Source: Bremerella sp. P1 (GTDB lineage Bacteria; Planctomycetota; Planctomycetia; Pirellulales; Pirellulaceae). From it: 64,000 nt of DNA. Under the pieces are notes generated by a model. The model saw nothing but the letters and a program-made list of their open reading frames with translations. It made no database searches and was not told the DNA's origin. Within the stretch, counting starts at the first letter, position 1. Each line of letters begins with the position of its first letter. The stretch covers positions 6,225,814-6,289,813 of the forward strand of contig NZ_CP118164.1 in the NCBI RefSeq assembly GCF_028748185.1, given 5' to 3'. This document shows, one piece after another, positions 53,830-63,429 of this stretch. A program made the position numbers and the translations under genes.

Positions 53830-55446
53830 ATGACTTGGCTCTTCAAGAAGATTGGCACCATGTACACGGAAACCCAAGGCAGTCGAAAGGCAATCGGCGA
53901 CGTTGATATTGTCTATCACGATGGACTCTATCACCTGTTTCACTTGGTGTTGCCCAATCACGACTTCATCGCCCATGCGGTCAGCACCAATGGCATCGAC
54001 TGGCGGCGCGTGAATAATGCGCTCTTCATTGGTGATCCCGGCTCGTGGGACGATCTCATGCTGTGGACGATGGCCGTCTCACCAGACCCGCACCAGCCGG
54101 GGCGATGGCGAATGTTCTATACCGGCCTATCGCGGCGCGAGCAGGGAAATATCCAGCGACTTGGGATGGCGGTCAGCGATGACCTCTATCATTGGCATAA
54201 GCGACCGGTGAATTGGACCGACGAACGTGGGCCAAACGATCCGCCTAAGGTCATGGAGGCACGTGAACTCGCTCGCCAACAGTCGACCAGTTGCCGTCAT
54301 GCGATGACGGATCCTGAGAGTCATCTTCCCCTGGAAGCGGCTCCCGAGTATTACGAATCACGCCTCGACGAAGGACGCTGCTGGGTCAGCTTCCGTGATC
54401 CTTACTACTATCGCGAAGGGGATCGAGGCTGGTTGATCATGGCGGCCCGCATGAAAGAAGGACCGATCGTTCGCCGAGGCTGTGTCGGTGTGATGGAAGA
54501 AGTCGCTCCTGAGAAGTTCGAGGCAAGGCCTTCGCTTCATCATCCAGGCCTGTATGACGATATCGAAGTTCCCAACCTGCTGAAGCTGCGCGACGAGTAC
54601 TACCTGATCGGAAGTATTCGCGAAGACGCCAAGATCCGGTATTGGCATACCGACAAGATCGGCAAGCCGTGGCGCAGCTATTACGACAACGTGCTGCTCG
54701 CCCAGGGAAACTACGCTGGGCGTGTCTGCCGTGATGACAAAGGTTGGCTGCTTTGGAATTTCTTCTCGCTGGGTGGGGCTGACCGAACTGCCCGTAATTT
54801 GATGCCTCCTCCGAAGAGGCTTGAACTCACTGAGAATGGAATGTTGCGCACGAAAACATTCGAGGGGCTCAACGAGTTCATCGGAGAACGCGTCGATACC
54901 CGCTGCATTCACCAGCTCCAGCAAGGTATCGGCCAGCAATTCTGTTCGATCGACGGAAACAACCTGGATCTTGGGTGTGAAGCGGGTTTTCAAGCTTACG
55001 TCTTCGATGGTTCGATCGAATCGGCGAAGTTCACGGCGAAGATCGACTTGTATGGCCTCGGGAAGTGTGGGGTTATTTTTCGAGTCGATCCCGAGACGCA
55101 GGATGGCTACTATTTGTCCCTAGACCTGTTGAAGGGAATGGCCCAACTGCGCGCCTGGCACACGGGAGAACCAGGCAGCGGCGAGCACATGATGCAGTTC
55201 CAGGCCCTGCAAAGTGGCAACTGGCGGAGCGAAACACCAGGCCAAGCCGAGATCTGCTTGATTGCGTTTGGTCACTACATCGAGTTTTCCGTCAACGGTC
55301 GAATCATTCTCACTCTCGCTGACTCAACGTTTTCCGCTGGGCTGTTTGGGGTTTACTTAGAATCCGCCAGGATGCGTCTCAACGACGTCGATTTGCGGGT
55401 CATGCACAGTCCCGAGCAGGCCGCCAATCACCTGGTGACCGGTTAG
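53830..55446 (+). CDS. GH32-like beta-propeller glycoside hydrolase or transferase
   Basis: 538 residues from ATG 53830. N-terminal five-bladed propeller of the GH32/43/68 type. A first acidic blade has [19 protein letters not shown], an RDP motif in [16 protein letters not shown] (transition-state stabiliser in this clan), and [17 protein letters not shown], which aligns with the ECP general acid motif. The C-terminal ~170 residues form a beta-sandwich with [20 protein letters not shown] and [19 protein letters not shown], as in GH32 enzymes. The N-terminal WMNDPNG motif is missing, so fructan specificity is not assured. No signal peptide is visible. Placed after the GT4 gene, with a gap of 141 bases. 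Confidence 0.7.
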   Translation: MTWLFKKIGTMYTETQGSRKAIGDVDIVYHDGLYHLFHLVLPNHDFIAHAVSTNGIDWRRVNNALFIGDPGSWDDLMLWTMAVSPDPHQPGRWRMFYTGLSRREQGNIQRLGMAVSDDLYHWHKRPVNWTDERGPNDPPKVMEARELARQQSTSCRHAMTDPESHLPLEAAPEYYESRLDEGRCWVSFRDPYYYREGDRGWLIMAARMKEGPIVRRGCVGVMEEVAPEKFEARPSLHHPGLYDDIEVPNLLKLRDEYYLIGSIREDAKIRYWHTDKIGKPWRSYYDNVLLAQGNYAGRVCRDDKGWLLWNFFSLGGADRTARNLMPPPKRLELTENGMLRTKTFEGLNEFIGERVDTRCIHQLQQGIGQQFCSIDGNNLDLGCEAGFQAYVFDGSIESAKFTAKIDLYGLGKCGVIFRVDPETQDGYYLSLDLLKGMAQLRAWHTGEPGSGEHMMQFQALQSGNWRSETPGQAEICLIAFGHYIEFSVNGRIILTLADSTFSAGLFGVYLESARMRLNDVDLRVMHSPEQAANHLVTG

Positions 55447-55517
55447 GCGGGGCCAGACCACGGCGGTTTAACGGCTCGCCAGCGAACCTCGTTGTAAGCG
55501 ACACGCTCTGGCAAGGT

Positions 55518-55961
55518 ATGGTCACGATCCGCTTAGCCACCTCCGCTGATTCAGACGAACTCCAAGCGCTGTTCGAACGTTTTGTTGGCGGCGCTGACTG
55601 GCTGCCTGTGGGATCGGCGAAAGACACCGATTTCATGAAGGCCACAAACGGGGAACGCGTCTATGTGGCGGTCTCGCAAGAAGGTTATCTGGTCGGGACC
55701 CTTACCGTCTGGCAGCCCGAAGCCTTCATTCATTTCCTGTTTGTCGACAGCCAGTATCAAGGGCAGGGGATTGGCACCCAATTGCTCGAATCACTTGCCC
55801 CGTGGTTGCCATTTCCCTGGAAACTGAAGTGCCTGGCAACCAACCACCGAGCACTCGAATTCTATCGCCGCCGTGGCTGGAAAAAGCTGGAAACGGGCCT
55901 CGACGCCCAAGGAACGTACTTCCTTCTTGGGCTGGAAACAGACGGCGATGATCTACCATGA
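55518..55961 (+). CDS. GNAT family N-acetyltransferase
   Basis: 147 residues from ATG 55518. Acetyl-CoA motif A in FLFVDSQYQGQGIGTQLLES (Q-x-x-G-x-G), preceded by VGTLTVWQPEAFIHFL, and motif B near LATNHRALEFYRRRGWKKLE. It transfers acetyl from acetyl-CoA to an amine. The location after the GH32-like gene suggests it belongs to the same transcript; substrate unknown. Confidence 0.88.
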   Translation: MVTIRLATSADSDELQALFERFVGGADWLPVGSAKDTDFMKATNGERVYVAVSQEGYLVGTLTVWQPEAFIHFLFVDSQYQGQGIGTQLLESLAPWLPFPWKLKCLATNHRALEFYRRRGWKKLETGLDAQGTYFLLGLETDGDDLP

Positions 55962-55991
55962 CCAAGTGTCCAGCAACCACGAAATTTGATC

Positions 55992-57035
55992 TCAGGAAGT
56001 GTGGCGAATTCTTAGCTTGGTCGGGATGAGAATCTCCGATGGCATTTCGTCGCTATCCGATTGAATGACGTTCACGGCGGCCTTCAGCAGGGCCGGCAAA
56101 TCATGAGCAACGGTTGTCAGGGGCGGATCAAGCAGCGACGAGAACTGCAGGTCATGCCAACCAATGACGGCGACCTTGTCAGGAATGGCAAGGTTCAACC
56201 GACGCAGCGACCGACAAACGGCGACGGCGTTGAAGTCGGTATCGCAGAGGATGGCGTCGGCGCCTACCTCCTCGACCAGGTGACGGCTAATCTCATCGAA
56301 TCGAGGGAAAGTCGTCGGATCGTTAACCAGCCAGCCCTTGGTATCGACGATGATCTGGTCTTCGGAAAGCTCCATACCGTGCTCGCCGAGGGCCTCTCGG
56401 TACGATTCGATCCGATCGAGTATCGACAATGATTCTCGCTGCTCGGTCAGCAATGCAACCTTCTTCCGACCCGTCGACACAAGGTGATCGATCGATTCTT
56501 TGGCACCCGTGCGAACATCGCTGATGACCCGGCAAGTCCCTTCATTCCCGAGGTTTTCGAGAACGGTCAGCACGTTTTGCCGCGACTCGAAGAGCTTGCC
56601 GACTTCGTCCCACTGCTCTTCGTTTTCGTGGGCGAGGTACATCACGCCATCGACCCAACCAGCGTCCAGATCCTGGACAACCCGTTTCAGACCGTCGAGA
56701 TCGGGGTATGAACCGACCGAGAGGAGGCGAAGTCCTAGCTCTTCGGCCTCGCGCTGAAGTTCGGCCGTGACCTTTTGGGTCAGGAAGTTTCGCGTTTCGC
56801 GAACGACCAACGCGACCACGTTACTCTTTTTGCCTGCCAACTGCTGTGCAGCAATGTTCGGGCGATAGCCCAGGTCGGCAGCCGCTTTGCGAATGGCTTC
56901 CGCCGTTTCTTCCGAAACGCGAATTCGGCCGTTGCCTGTTCCCATTAATACAGCTGAAGCAGCCATGCGAGAAACGCCTGCGACTTCAGCAACATCCTTC
57001 ATTCGGACCGCGGTTCGACCAGTCTTCTTTGCCAT
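55992..57035 (-). CDS. LacI-family transcriptional regulator
   Basis: ATG 57035 is chosen because the DNA-binding domain then begins at residue 12 (MKDVAEVAGVSRMAASAVLM, then a hinge GYRPNIAAQQLAGKKSN). A longer version adds 38 residues without family character. 347 residues. Sensor domain: VVALVVRETRNFLTQKVTAE, VDGVMYLAHENEEQWDEVGK, ILCDTDFNAVAVCRSLRRLN and VIGWHDLQFSSLLDPPLTTV. LacI proteins usually respond to sugars. It is convergent with the GNAT gene, so the GH32-like gene is a possible target. No clear LacI operator palindrome is seen nearby. Confidence 0.92.
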   Translation of the reverse strand: MAKKTGRTAVRMKDVAEVAGVSRMAASAVLMGTGNGRIRVSEETAEAIRKAAADLGYRPNIAAQQLAGKKSNVVALVVRETRNFLTQKVTAELQREAEELGLRLLSVGSYPDLDGLKRVVQDLDAGWVDGVMYLAHENEEQWDEVGKLFESRQNVLTVLENLGNEGTCRVISDVRTGAKESIDHLVSTGRKKVALLTEQRESLSILDRIESYREALGEHGMELSEDQIIVDTKGWLVNDPTTFPRFDEISRHLVEEVGADAILCDTDFNAVAVCRSLRRLNLAIPDKVAVIGWHDLQFSSLLDPPLTTVAHDLPALLKAAVNVIQSDSDEMPSEILIPTKLRIRHTS

Positions 57036-57830
57036 CGTGTTTACGCTTGTTATACTACTTCGAATGGGTGGAATGGCCGTGGCAGCGACTATCCCGCGAT
57101 ATGCCCTTGTTTTTATCCAATTTGCACGCTTTCGGCAAGGAAAAAACACAAAATCCAGGAATTCGCACTTCTCGTACGATAGGACTAGTACTCACTTCGG
57201 TTGTTGCCACGAAAACTCGCTGATCGATTCACCCAGTCAGCCCCGCGCAATCGCTGGCTTCACCCAGCGTTGACTCTCGATGCAACTTGTTAGAATTGCG
57301 TTACAGTTTACGACGTTTCGCCAATACACGGGGCGTCTGCCGGCGAGATTCAAGCGATTTAGTGAGAAAGCTTTCCATCAGTCGGCTCCTGGTGCACAGA
57401 ATATAGCCATACCATATTTCATTTTGGGCAAAATTGGCCCAACCGGCAGAATTGAAATAGACGGTTAGGTTGGCGCGTTGTACGCTAATGCGTTTTTATT
57501 GCGGCAGAAATCCTAATAGATGGGATTTCGCATTCTCGAAATTAATTAGGTCCCACCTTTCATCACATATCGGTTAGGCTCCCCGGCAAAGGATGCGGGG
57601 TACCCCAAGATGAACCCTCCATGGCAATTTCTGGCAGGACCTTTCAGCTCAAGCCGAGCAAGCTTTTGCATGTCCCGAATCCGGCAGGAACAGGCATGGT
57701 TCGTCATTGGCAATCTCCAAGACCAAAAGAATCGGAAATCTTGGCGTTGTCAGGGCATGCGGCCCCTAGGCTACCTGTGCTCCATGGAAGAATCGCGTAA
57801 AACTAGAAGTTCAAGAGGCATCGCGAAAAA
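57036..57830. other. Long intergenic region between lacI-type gene and sucA
   Basis: About 800 bases, AT-rich in its middle, with promoters for two divergent genes. A stem at 57507-57513 (GAAATCC) and 57523-57529 (GGATTTC) with a 9-base loop is the only clear local hairpin. CCCCG...CGGGG around 57580-57600 is a second weak one. No recognisable riboswitch or RNA gene. An open frame at 57610-57834 runs into sucA's start but has no ribosome binding site. Confidence 0.5.
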
Positions 57831-60707
57831 ATGATCTCCGAAAGTTCCCCCAGGCAGGCCAAAGCTGAGTCGACCGAAGAGCTCGACTTAGCGTGCTATA
57901 ACGCCAGCTATGTCGAGCAGTTGCTGCAGAAGTATCTGGATGACCGTAACGGTGTCCCAGAGAACTGGCGCGATTTTTTCGACCAGCAGGCGGCCGAAAA
58001 TGGTATCTCTGCCGACGAATTGGGATCGCGTGCCCCTTCGTTCCAGCCACGCAGCATTTTCCGTGAGTCCGGCGGAGATTCTGGCGCCCCGGTCACCAGC
58101 GTTGGCGGTAACGTTAAACTCCAGAAAGTGCAGTACGGTGCCGACCAGTTGGTCAATGGGTATCGTTCACGCGGGCACTACAACGCAAAGCTCGATCCGC
58201 TCAAGCTGAACATGCAGCTTCGGACGCCTCTTTCTCTCGAGTCCTTCGGCCTGTCGAAGTCGGATCTCAGCGAACGGGTCTACTACACGTGCGGCGATAA
58301 GATCGAACAGATCCCGTTGCGAGAACTCGTCCAGCGATTGGATGGCCTTTACTGCAATCACATTGGCTACCAGTTCACTCATATTGATGAGCAGGACGTG
58401 CAGCAGTGGCTGGTTGACCGCATCGAGCGTCAATCGCATATCAAAGAGCTGCCCAACGCTGTCCAAAAGCAGATCCTGCAACGCCTGACCGAAGCAACTG
58501 TTTTTGAAGAGTTCGTGCGTAAAAAGTACGTCGGTGCCAAGACGTTTTCGTTGTTCGGCTCCGAAATGTTGATCCCGCTGCTCGATCTGCTGGTCGACCG
58601 AGCGGCATCCAACAATGTTCGCGAAGTCGTCCTCGGGATGCCTCACCGCGGTCGCCTGAACGTCCTCACGAACATCATCGGACAGGCCCCTCGGGAACTG
58701 TTCGCCCAGTTCAATGATGTCGACTTCCACCAGTTCATTGGTGGTGGTGACGTGAAATATCACTTGGGTAATAGCGTCGACAAGGTGACGACTTCCGGTA
58801 ACGAGGTCCACCTGTCACTTTCGTTCAATCCGAGCCACCTCGAGTTCATCAACACGGTGGTATTGGGTCGGTTACGAGCCAAGCAGGACCGAACCGGCGA
58901 CATCAACCGCCGCAAGGGCATGGCCGTTCTGATCCACGGTGACGCGGCCTTTATTGGCGAAGGGATCGTTCAGGAAACGCTCAACCTGAGCCAGTTGGAC
59001 GGCTACAAGGTTGGCGGAACGGTTCATCTGATCGTCAACAATCAGATTGGCTTCACGACTTCGGTTGATCAGTCGCGCAGCACGCGGTACTGCACCGATA
59101 TCGCTCGCATGCTGCAGATTCCGATTTTCCACGTCAACGGCGACGACCCAGAAGCGGTGGCGGACGTCGTCTCGATGGCGATGGATTTCCGCGAGAAGTT
59201 CCAGCGCGACGTGATTATCGACCTGGTTTGCTACCGTCGACTAGGCCATAACGAAGCCGACGAACCGAGCTTCACCCAGCCGATGATGTACAAGGCAATC
59301 GACAAGCAGACGCCAATTCGCGACAGCTATCTGGATAGACTGATTGAGCAGAACCGGATTTCGACCGAAGAAGCCAATCAGATGTCGGACGAATATCAGG
59401 AGTTCCTCAAGGGTGAATATGATATCGCCCAAGAAATGAAGGAACGTTCCCTGCGTCGTCCTGAGGGTGTCTGGGAAGAATTCGACGGTGGCCTCGAGCC
59501 AACGGCCGAAGACGCCGAACACGACCCGGCGGACGAATGCCCAGAAACGCGAATTCCCGTCGATCGCTCGGCTGAGATTCTGCGGATGTTGGCTACCGTT
59601 CCGGAAGACTTCCATCGCAATCGTAAACTGAGCCGAATTGCCGACCAACGTAAGGAAATGGCCAACGGCGAACGAATGCTGGACTGGTCGTCAGCCGAAG
59701 CATTGGCATTTGCTACCCTTTCGATGGAAGGGCACCGCATTCGACTTTCTGGCCAAGACTGTCAGCGTGGTACGTTCAACCAACGGCATTCCGTCCTGCA
59801 TGACATCATCGACGGCCACGAGCACAGCATTTTCTCGAACCTTTCGCCCAAGCAGGCACCGGTCGAGATCGTCAATAGCCCGCTCAGTGAAGCTGGCGTG
59901 TTGGGCTTCGACTACGGCTATAGTCTCGACTATCCCAACGCCCTGGTGGCCTGGGAAGCTCAGTTCGGTGACTTCAGCAATGCAGCTCAGGTGATCATCG
60001 ACCAGTTCATGGCCAGTGCCGAAGACAAGTGGCGACGCTTGAGCGGTCTCGTACTGCTGCTGCCGCATGGCTATGAAGGGCAGGGGCCCGAGCACTCCAG
60101 TGCCCGCCTCGAACGTTTCCTATGGTTGGCTGCCGAAGACAACATTCAAGTTGCCATTCCAACGACGCCAGCTCAATATTTCCACGTCCTTCGCCGTCAA
60201 ATGAAGCGATCGTGGAAGAAACCGTTAATTTTGTTTACCCCTAAGAGTCTTTTGCGTCACCCTTCGGCGGTTTCTTCGCTAGAGGAACTGGCGAGCAATA
60301 AGTTTGAGCGGATCATCAAAGATACCCGCGACAACCCCGAAAAGACCTCTCGGGTAATCATGTGCAGCGGCAAGGTTTACTACGACCTGGCTCACTATCG
60401 TGAAGAGCATCAGCGTCACGATGTAGCGATTATTCGCGTTGAGCAACCTTACCCGCTCAAGAATCACACCGTTCAGGCTGTCCTCGACCAATATGATGAC
60501 GGCGTCCCCTTGTATTGGGTCCAGGAAGAACCCGACAATATGGGCGTGTGGCCTTACTGGAAATTACGATACGGGCATCGTATGTTCGAGCGATTCCCAC
60601 TCTCTGTAATCGCCCGGGAGACATCTTCCAGCCCGGCAACCGGATCCAAAGCGGCTCATGAATTCGAGCAGCAACAACTACTCGAACGAGCCTTCAACGA
60701 GACCTAG
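57831..60707 (+). CDS. sucA: 2-oxoglutarate dehydrogenase E1 component
   Basis: 958 residues. Decarboxylates 2-oxoglutarate with thiamine diphosphate and hands succinyl groups to the E2 lipoyl arm in the TCA cycle. N-terminal E1-specific segment NASYVEQLLQKYLDDRNGVP; YHLGNSVDK, LSFNPSHLEFINTVVLGRL and a thiamine-diphosphate site GDAAFIGEGIVQETLNLSQL with the Asn-Asn in IVNNQIGFTTS. The C-terminal pyrimidine-binding half has NSPLSEAGVLGFDYGYSLDY and LLLPHGYEGQGPEHSSARLE. Length is standard. Followed after 18 bases by the E2 gene; neither an E3 gene nor sucCD is in the window. Confidence 0.97.
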   Translation: MISESSPRQAKAESTEELDLACYNASYVEQLLQKYLDDRNGVPENWRDFFDQQAAENGISADELGSRAPSFQPRSIFRESGGDSGAPVTSVGGNVKLQKVQYGADQLVNGYRSRGHYNAKLDPLKLNMQLRTPLSLESFGLSKSDLSERVYYTCGDKIEQIPLRELVQRLDGLYCNHIGYQFTHIDEQDVQQWLVDRIERQSHIKELPNAVQKQILQRLTEATVFEEFVRKKYVGAKTFSLFGSEMLIPLLDLLVDRAASNNVREVVLGMPHRGRLNVLTNIIGQAPRELFAQFNDVDFHQFIGGGDVKYHLGNSVDKVTTSGNEVHLSLSFNPSHLEFINTVVLGRLRAKQDRTGDINRRKGMAVLIHGDAAFIGEGIVQETLNLSQLDGYKVGGTVHLIVNNQIGFTTSVDQSRSTRYCTDIARMLQIPIFHVNGDDPEAVADVVSMAMDFREKFQRDVIIDLVCYRRLGHNEADEPSFTQPMMYKAIDKQTPIRDSYLDRLIEQNRISTEEANQMSDEYQEFLKGEYDIAQEMKERSLRRPEGVWEEFDGGLEPTAEDAEHDPADECPETRIPVDRSAEILRMLATVPEDFHRNRKLSRIADQRKEMANGERMLDWSSAEALAFATLSMEGHRIRLSGQDCQRGTFNQRHSVLHDIIDGHEHSIFSNLSPKQAPVEIVNSPLSEAGVLGFDYGYSLDYPNALVAWEAQFGDFSNAAQVIIDQFMASAEDKWRRLSGLVLLLPHGYEGQGPEHSSARLERFLWLAAEDNIQVAIPTTPAQYFHVLRRQMKRSWKKPLILFTPKSLLRHPSAVSSLEELASNKFERIIKDTRDNPEKTSRVIMCSGKVYYDLAHYREEHQRHDVAIIRVEQPYPLKNHTVQAVLDQYDDGVPLYWVQEEPDNMGVWPYWKLRYGHRMFERFPLSVIARETSSSPATGSKAAHEFEQQQLLERAFNET

Positions 60708-60725
60708 AAAGGACAGCTGCGGAAG

Positions 60726-61943
60726 ATGACCATCGAATTGAAAGTGCCTGAATCGGGCGAGTCGATTCAGGAAGTGCAGATCCTCAAGTGGCTGAAAAGC
60801 GAAGGGGAAAGCGTTCAGGAAGACGAAGACGTTGTCGAGTTAGAAACCGACAAGGCTTCCATGGACCTGGCTGCCCCGGCCAATTGCACCCTCCAGAAGA
60901 TTCTAAAGCAAGAAGGCGAGATCGTTTCGGTCGGTGAAGTGATCGCGCTCTTTGAAGAAGGTGCCGGCAAGCCAGCGGCTAAGTCGGATAAGAAAGCGAA
61001 GAAGGCGGAAACGCCCAAGGCTGAGCCAGCGGCCGCCAAGAAGGACGGAAACGCAAAGTCAGCTTCGAGCACGGAAGACACCCAGGCAACCCCTTCGGGC
61101 CGTCGAGAACTGCTAAAGCACGGTCTCTCGGCCTCGGACGTCGCGCCAGCGGGCAAAACGGTTCGCCGCGAAGACGTCGAGAAGTACGTTCAGTCGATCT
61201 CCAGCCGTCCGAGCTCGGACTCTGGCAATCGCAATGAAAAGGAGATGGAAGAGGTCATTCCGATGAGCCTCATTCGTCGCCGCATTGCCTCGAAGCTGGT
61301 CGAAGCACAACAGAAGGCCGCCTTGCTGACGACATTCAACCAGGTTGACATGTCGTACGTGATGGACCTGCGAAAGCGTCATGGCGAGTCGTTCCAGAAA
61401 CGCTACGGCGTCAAGCTGGGCTTTATGTCCTTCTTCACCAAGGCCCTGATCGACGCGTTAAAGGCTCACCCCGAGCTGAATGCCGAGATTCGCGACGAAA
61501 CCAACATCGTCTATCGCAACTACTTCCACATCGGTATCGCCGTTGGCTCGGGTAAGGGCCTGGTGGTTCCTGTCCTCAAGTTTGCCGAACGGATGAGCTT
61601 TGCTGAGATCGAACAGTCGATCCAAGAGTTCGCCGGCCGTGCCAAGAGCAATCAGCTGAAGCCAGAAGAACTTTCTGGCGGTACGTTCACCATCAGCAAT
61701 GGCGGTGTGTACGGCTCGATGCTATCGACGCCGATCGTTAATCCGCCGCAAAGCGGTGTGCTTGGTATGCACGCGATCGAAGAACGCCCTGTGGCTGTGA
61801 ACGGTCAGGTCGTGATTCGCCCGATGATGTACCTCGCGTTGACCTACGATCACCGGATCGTCGACGGTCGCGAGGCGGTCACCTTCCTGAAACGCATCAA
61901 GGAAGCGATCGAAGAACCATCGCGGATGCTGATCGAAGCATAA
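60726..61943 (+). CDS. sucB: Dihydrolipoyllysine-residue succinyltransferase (E2 of 2-oxoglutarate dehydrogenase)
   Basis: 405 residues. N-terminal lipoyl domain with the modified Lys in [15 protein letters not shown] (about residue 43), an Ala/Lys-rich linker, then an E1/E3-binding domain in which [19 protein letters not shown] is clearly diverged from the standard form. The catalytic acyltransferase domain has the C-terminal H-x-x-x-D-G motif in [19 protein letters not shown]. It transfers succinyl to CoA. Translation is set by purine-rich sequence just before ATG 60726. Ends 25 bases before a strong terminator. Confidence 0.95.
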   Translation: MTIELKVPESGESIQEVQILKWLKSEGESVQEDEDVVELETDKASMDLAAPANCTLQKILKQEGEIVSVGEVIALFEEGAGKPAAKSDKKAKKAETPKAEPAAAKKDGNAKSASSTEDTQATPSGRRELLKHGLSASDVAPAGKTVRREDVEKYVQSISSRPSSDSGNRNEKEMEEVIPMSLIRRRIASKLVEAQQKAALLTTFNQVDMSYVMDLRKRHGESFQKRYGVKLGFMSFFTKALIDALKAHPELNAEIRDETNIVYRNYFHIGIAVGSGKGLVVPVLKFAERMSFAEIEQSIQEFAGRAKSNQLKPEELSGGTFTISNGGVYGSMLSTPIVNPPQSGVLGMHAIEERPVAVNGQVVIRPMMYLALTYDHRIVDGREAVTFLKRIKEAIEEPSRMLIEA

Positions 61944-61967
61944 GCACGCGATCACAAGAAACAAAAG

Positions 61968-61998
61968 GAGCCGGCAAATTTCGCCGGCTCTTTTTTTT
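61968..61998 (+). terminator. Rho-independent terminator after sucAB
   Basis: GAGCCGGC (61968-61975), a 7-base loop, then GCCGGCTC (61983-61990) and eight T residues (61991-61998). All eight base pairs are perfect. It lies 25 bases after the E2 stop codon and in front of the convergent stress-protein gene. Confidence 0.95.
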
Positions 61999-62010
61999 GC
62001 GCAGAAGCCT

Positions 62011-62523
62011 CTACGGCTCGACGCTGTCGGCACTCTCTCGAACATGCATCGCGACCGAACGTGCATTGGTCTGATCAAGTACCTGCTTGGCGAAGTCGAC
62101 ATCGAATGGATCGCCATTGGCGACAACGAGGAACGCACCTTGACGGACTTCATCCTCATATTCCGCGACATGGTCCTCATGCACGCCCCAGCCAAGCATC
62201 GATCCGAGAAGCCCGCCGACAATCGCTCCGGTGAATCCTGCGGTAATCGGACCAGCAATTAACATCAGTCCAAATCCGGGAATGGTCAATAGCGGAGCGG
62301 CCATGAAGAAACCTAGCAGCCCGCCAACGCCAGCACCGAAGGCGGCATCCTTTTGCGACTCATCCCCATATTGAAGGATGTTGGTCGACTGAAGATCTTG
62401 GTGGACGCTGTTTGCCACCAAGGAGACTTGATCGGAAGGGAATGTGCTTTCATCAAGCTTGTGGACGGCTTCTTGAGCTGCGGAAAAGTCGTCGAAAACC
62501 GCGACGGTACAGTGTCTGGACAT
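62011..62523 (-). CDS. YflT-like general stress protein with glycine-rich membrane segment
   Basis: 170 residues from ATG 62523, with GGAGGG eight bases upstream on the minus strand. An N-terminal alpha/beta domain (MSRHCTVAVFDDFSAAQEAV, then VHKLDES) resembles the heat-shock/general stress YflT/17M family. A glycine-rich hydrophobic centre follows (GAGVGGLLGFFMAAPLLTIP, then GFGLMLIAGPITAG), like a membrane-inserting hairpin. The C-terminal domain has GAFLVVANGDPFDVDFAKQV. Stress function is inferred from similarity. A short stem TAGCCG/CGGCTA is in its 5' leader at about 62546-62561. Confidence 0.75.
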   Translation of the reverse strand: MSRHCTVAVFDDFSAAQEAVHKLDESTFPSDQVSLVANSVHQDLQSTNILQYGDESQKDAAFGAGVGGLLGFFMAAPLLTIPGFGLMLIAGPITAGFTGAIVGGLLGSMLGWGVHEDHVAEYEDEVRQGAFLVVANGDPFDVDFAKQVLDQTNARSVAMHVRESADSVEP

Positions 62524-62716
62524 GATTAACCCTCCTACTGAATTTTAGCCGTGTAACACCGGCTAGGCACCTATTTTTCTGAGTAAGTACCACCGCAAAG
62601 TTCATGCCCGACGAGGGATTTCCTGCAAATTCAAGCGAGATCAGTGGCCGCTTGGTACGCCAGTTGCGGTTAACCGGTTCGACAACAACGCATTCCTCAA
62701 AACGGAGTTTAGACAT

Positions 62717-62926
62717 ATGAGCTCGCTAGTTTGCCTCGAATCGCCGTCGACCAACGAACAACGCTTGACCAAACGTTCGCTCGCCCAGGCCTGTCGCCAG
62801 GTGCGACAATCGTGGAGCACTGAAGAGAGGGCACGTCGTAAGCAAGTAGCCGAGATGAAGCAAATTGGTCTGCTGCTGAACACGATCGACATGACCACGT
62901 TTATTCAAGCGGTCGCAGCAAGTTAG
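62717..62926 (+). CDS. Small basic protein of unknown function
   Basis: 69 residues. Supported as a gene by GGAG (62704-62707) nine bases before ATG 62717 and by a strong terminator right after its stop. The composition is basic and probably mostly helical (SLAQACRQVRQSWSTEERAR, then RKQVAEMKQIGLLLNTID). No cysteine pattern, membrane helix or signal is seen. No family recognised; a DNA- or RNA-binding small protein is one possibility, without direct evidence. Confidence 0.6.
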   Translation: MSSLVCLESPSTNEQRLTKRSLAQACRQVRQSWSTEERARRKQVAEMKQIGLLLNTIDMTTFIQAVAAS

Positions 62927-62948
62927 AAAAGCATCGCTTCGCATGATT

Positions 62949-62975
62949 AGCCACCCAACTTGGGTGGCTTTTTTT
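62949..62975 (+). terminator. Rho-independent terminator after the 69-residue gene
   Basis: AGCCACCCA (62949-62957), loop ACT, TGGGTGGCT (62961-62969), then a run of T to 62975. Nine perfect pairs with a very tight loop, 23 bases after the stop codon of the small gene. Confidence 0.93.
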
Positions 62976-63429
62976 GTGTCTCTATCTGGTCAACGTGGCT
63001 ATGCTTCGATCCTTCAGCGACCGCTGGGCGACCAACCACCTTCCCATGGCGATTAAAAACCGCTTTCACCATACCCCCTAATCGGCCCTTTTCATGCCCA
63101 GAACGGGCCCCTGTGTTGAAAGAATCCGATAGTGCTTATCGCAAAATAGAGGGAAATGTTAAGGCGAATGTTAAGATTCTGCGTGCATGTCTTACAGCGG
63201 GTTGTGATGCTCGATTGCACCCCTTAGATTTTGTGTCTGAACGGCGATTTTGCGGCTCGATTGAGTATCTCTCGAGATGACTTGAGAGGCCTGAGAGCGT
63301 GCTCGCCACAGATGATTTTGAGTTGACCGGCGCCCCCACCTCTGGGTGTGTCGTGCAAGGAATCAACCAAGCTCCTATCACGATCTCGAATAACATCCTG
63401 GGAATCCTTAATTAGGGAATCAACCAAGC
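62976..63429. other. Leader region of pstS
   Basis: About 450 bases between the terminator and the pstS start, AT-rich from about 63060 to 63180. It contains the TGTTAAG direct repeat described separately. No small gene with a ribosome binding site was seen; an open frame at 62960-63280 has no protein-like composition. Confidence 0.4.
63158..63175 (+). promoter_or_regulatory. Candidate Pho-box-like direct repeat upstream of pstS
   Basis: TGTTAAG at 63158-63164 and again at 63169-63175, a period of 11 bases, about 255 bases before the pstS start. PhoB/PhoP boxes are also direct repeats with 11-base period. The bases do not match the E. coli CTGTCAT consensus. Position and spacing are the only support. 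Confidence 0.35.

Noticed and set aside
54358-54993. 211-codon open frame on the minus strand
   Set aside because: Shadow of the GH32-like gene; the + strand product has recognisable motifs.
57036-57149. N-terminal extension of the LacI gene
   Set aside because: The helix-turn-helix of LacI proteins starts within a few residues of the true start; the extension has no similarity to the family.
62960-63280. 106-codon open frame on the + strand before pstS
   Set aside because: It begins inside the terminator hairpin, has no ribosome binding site and its composition is not protein-like.
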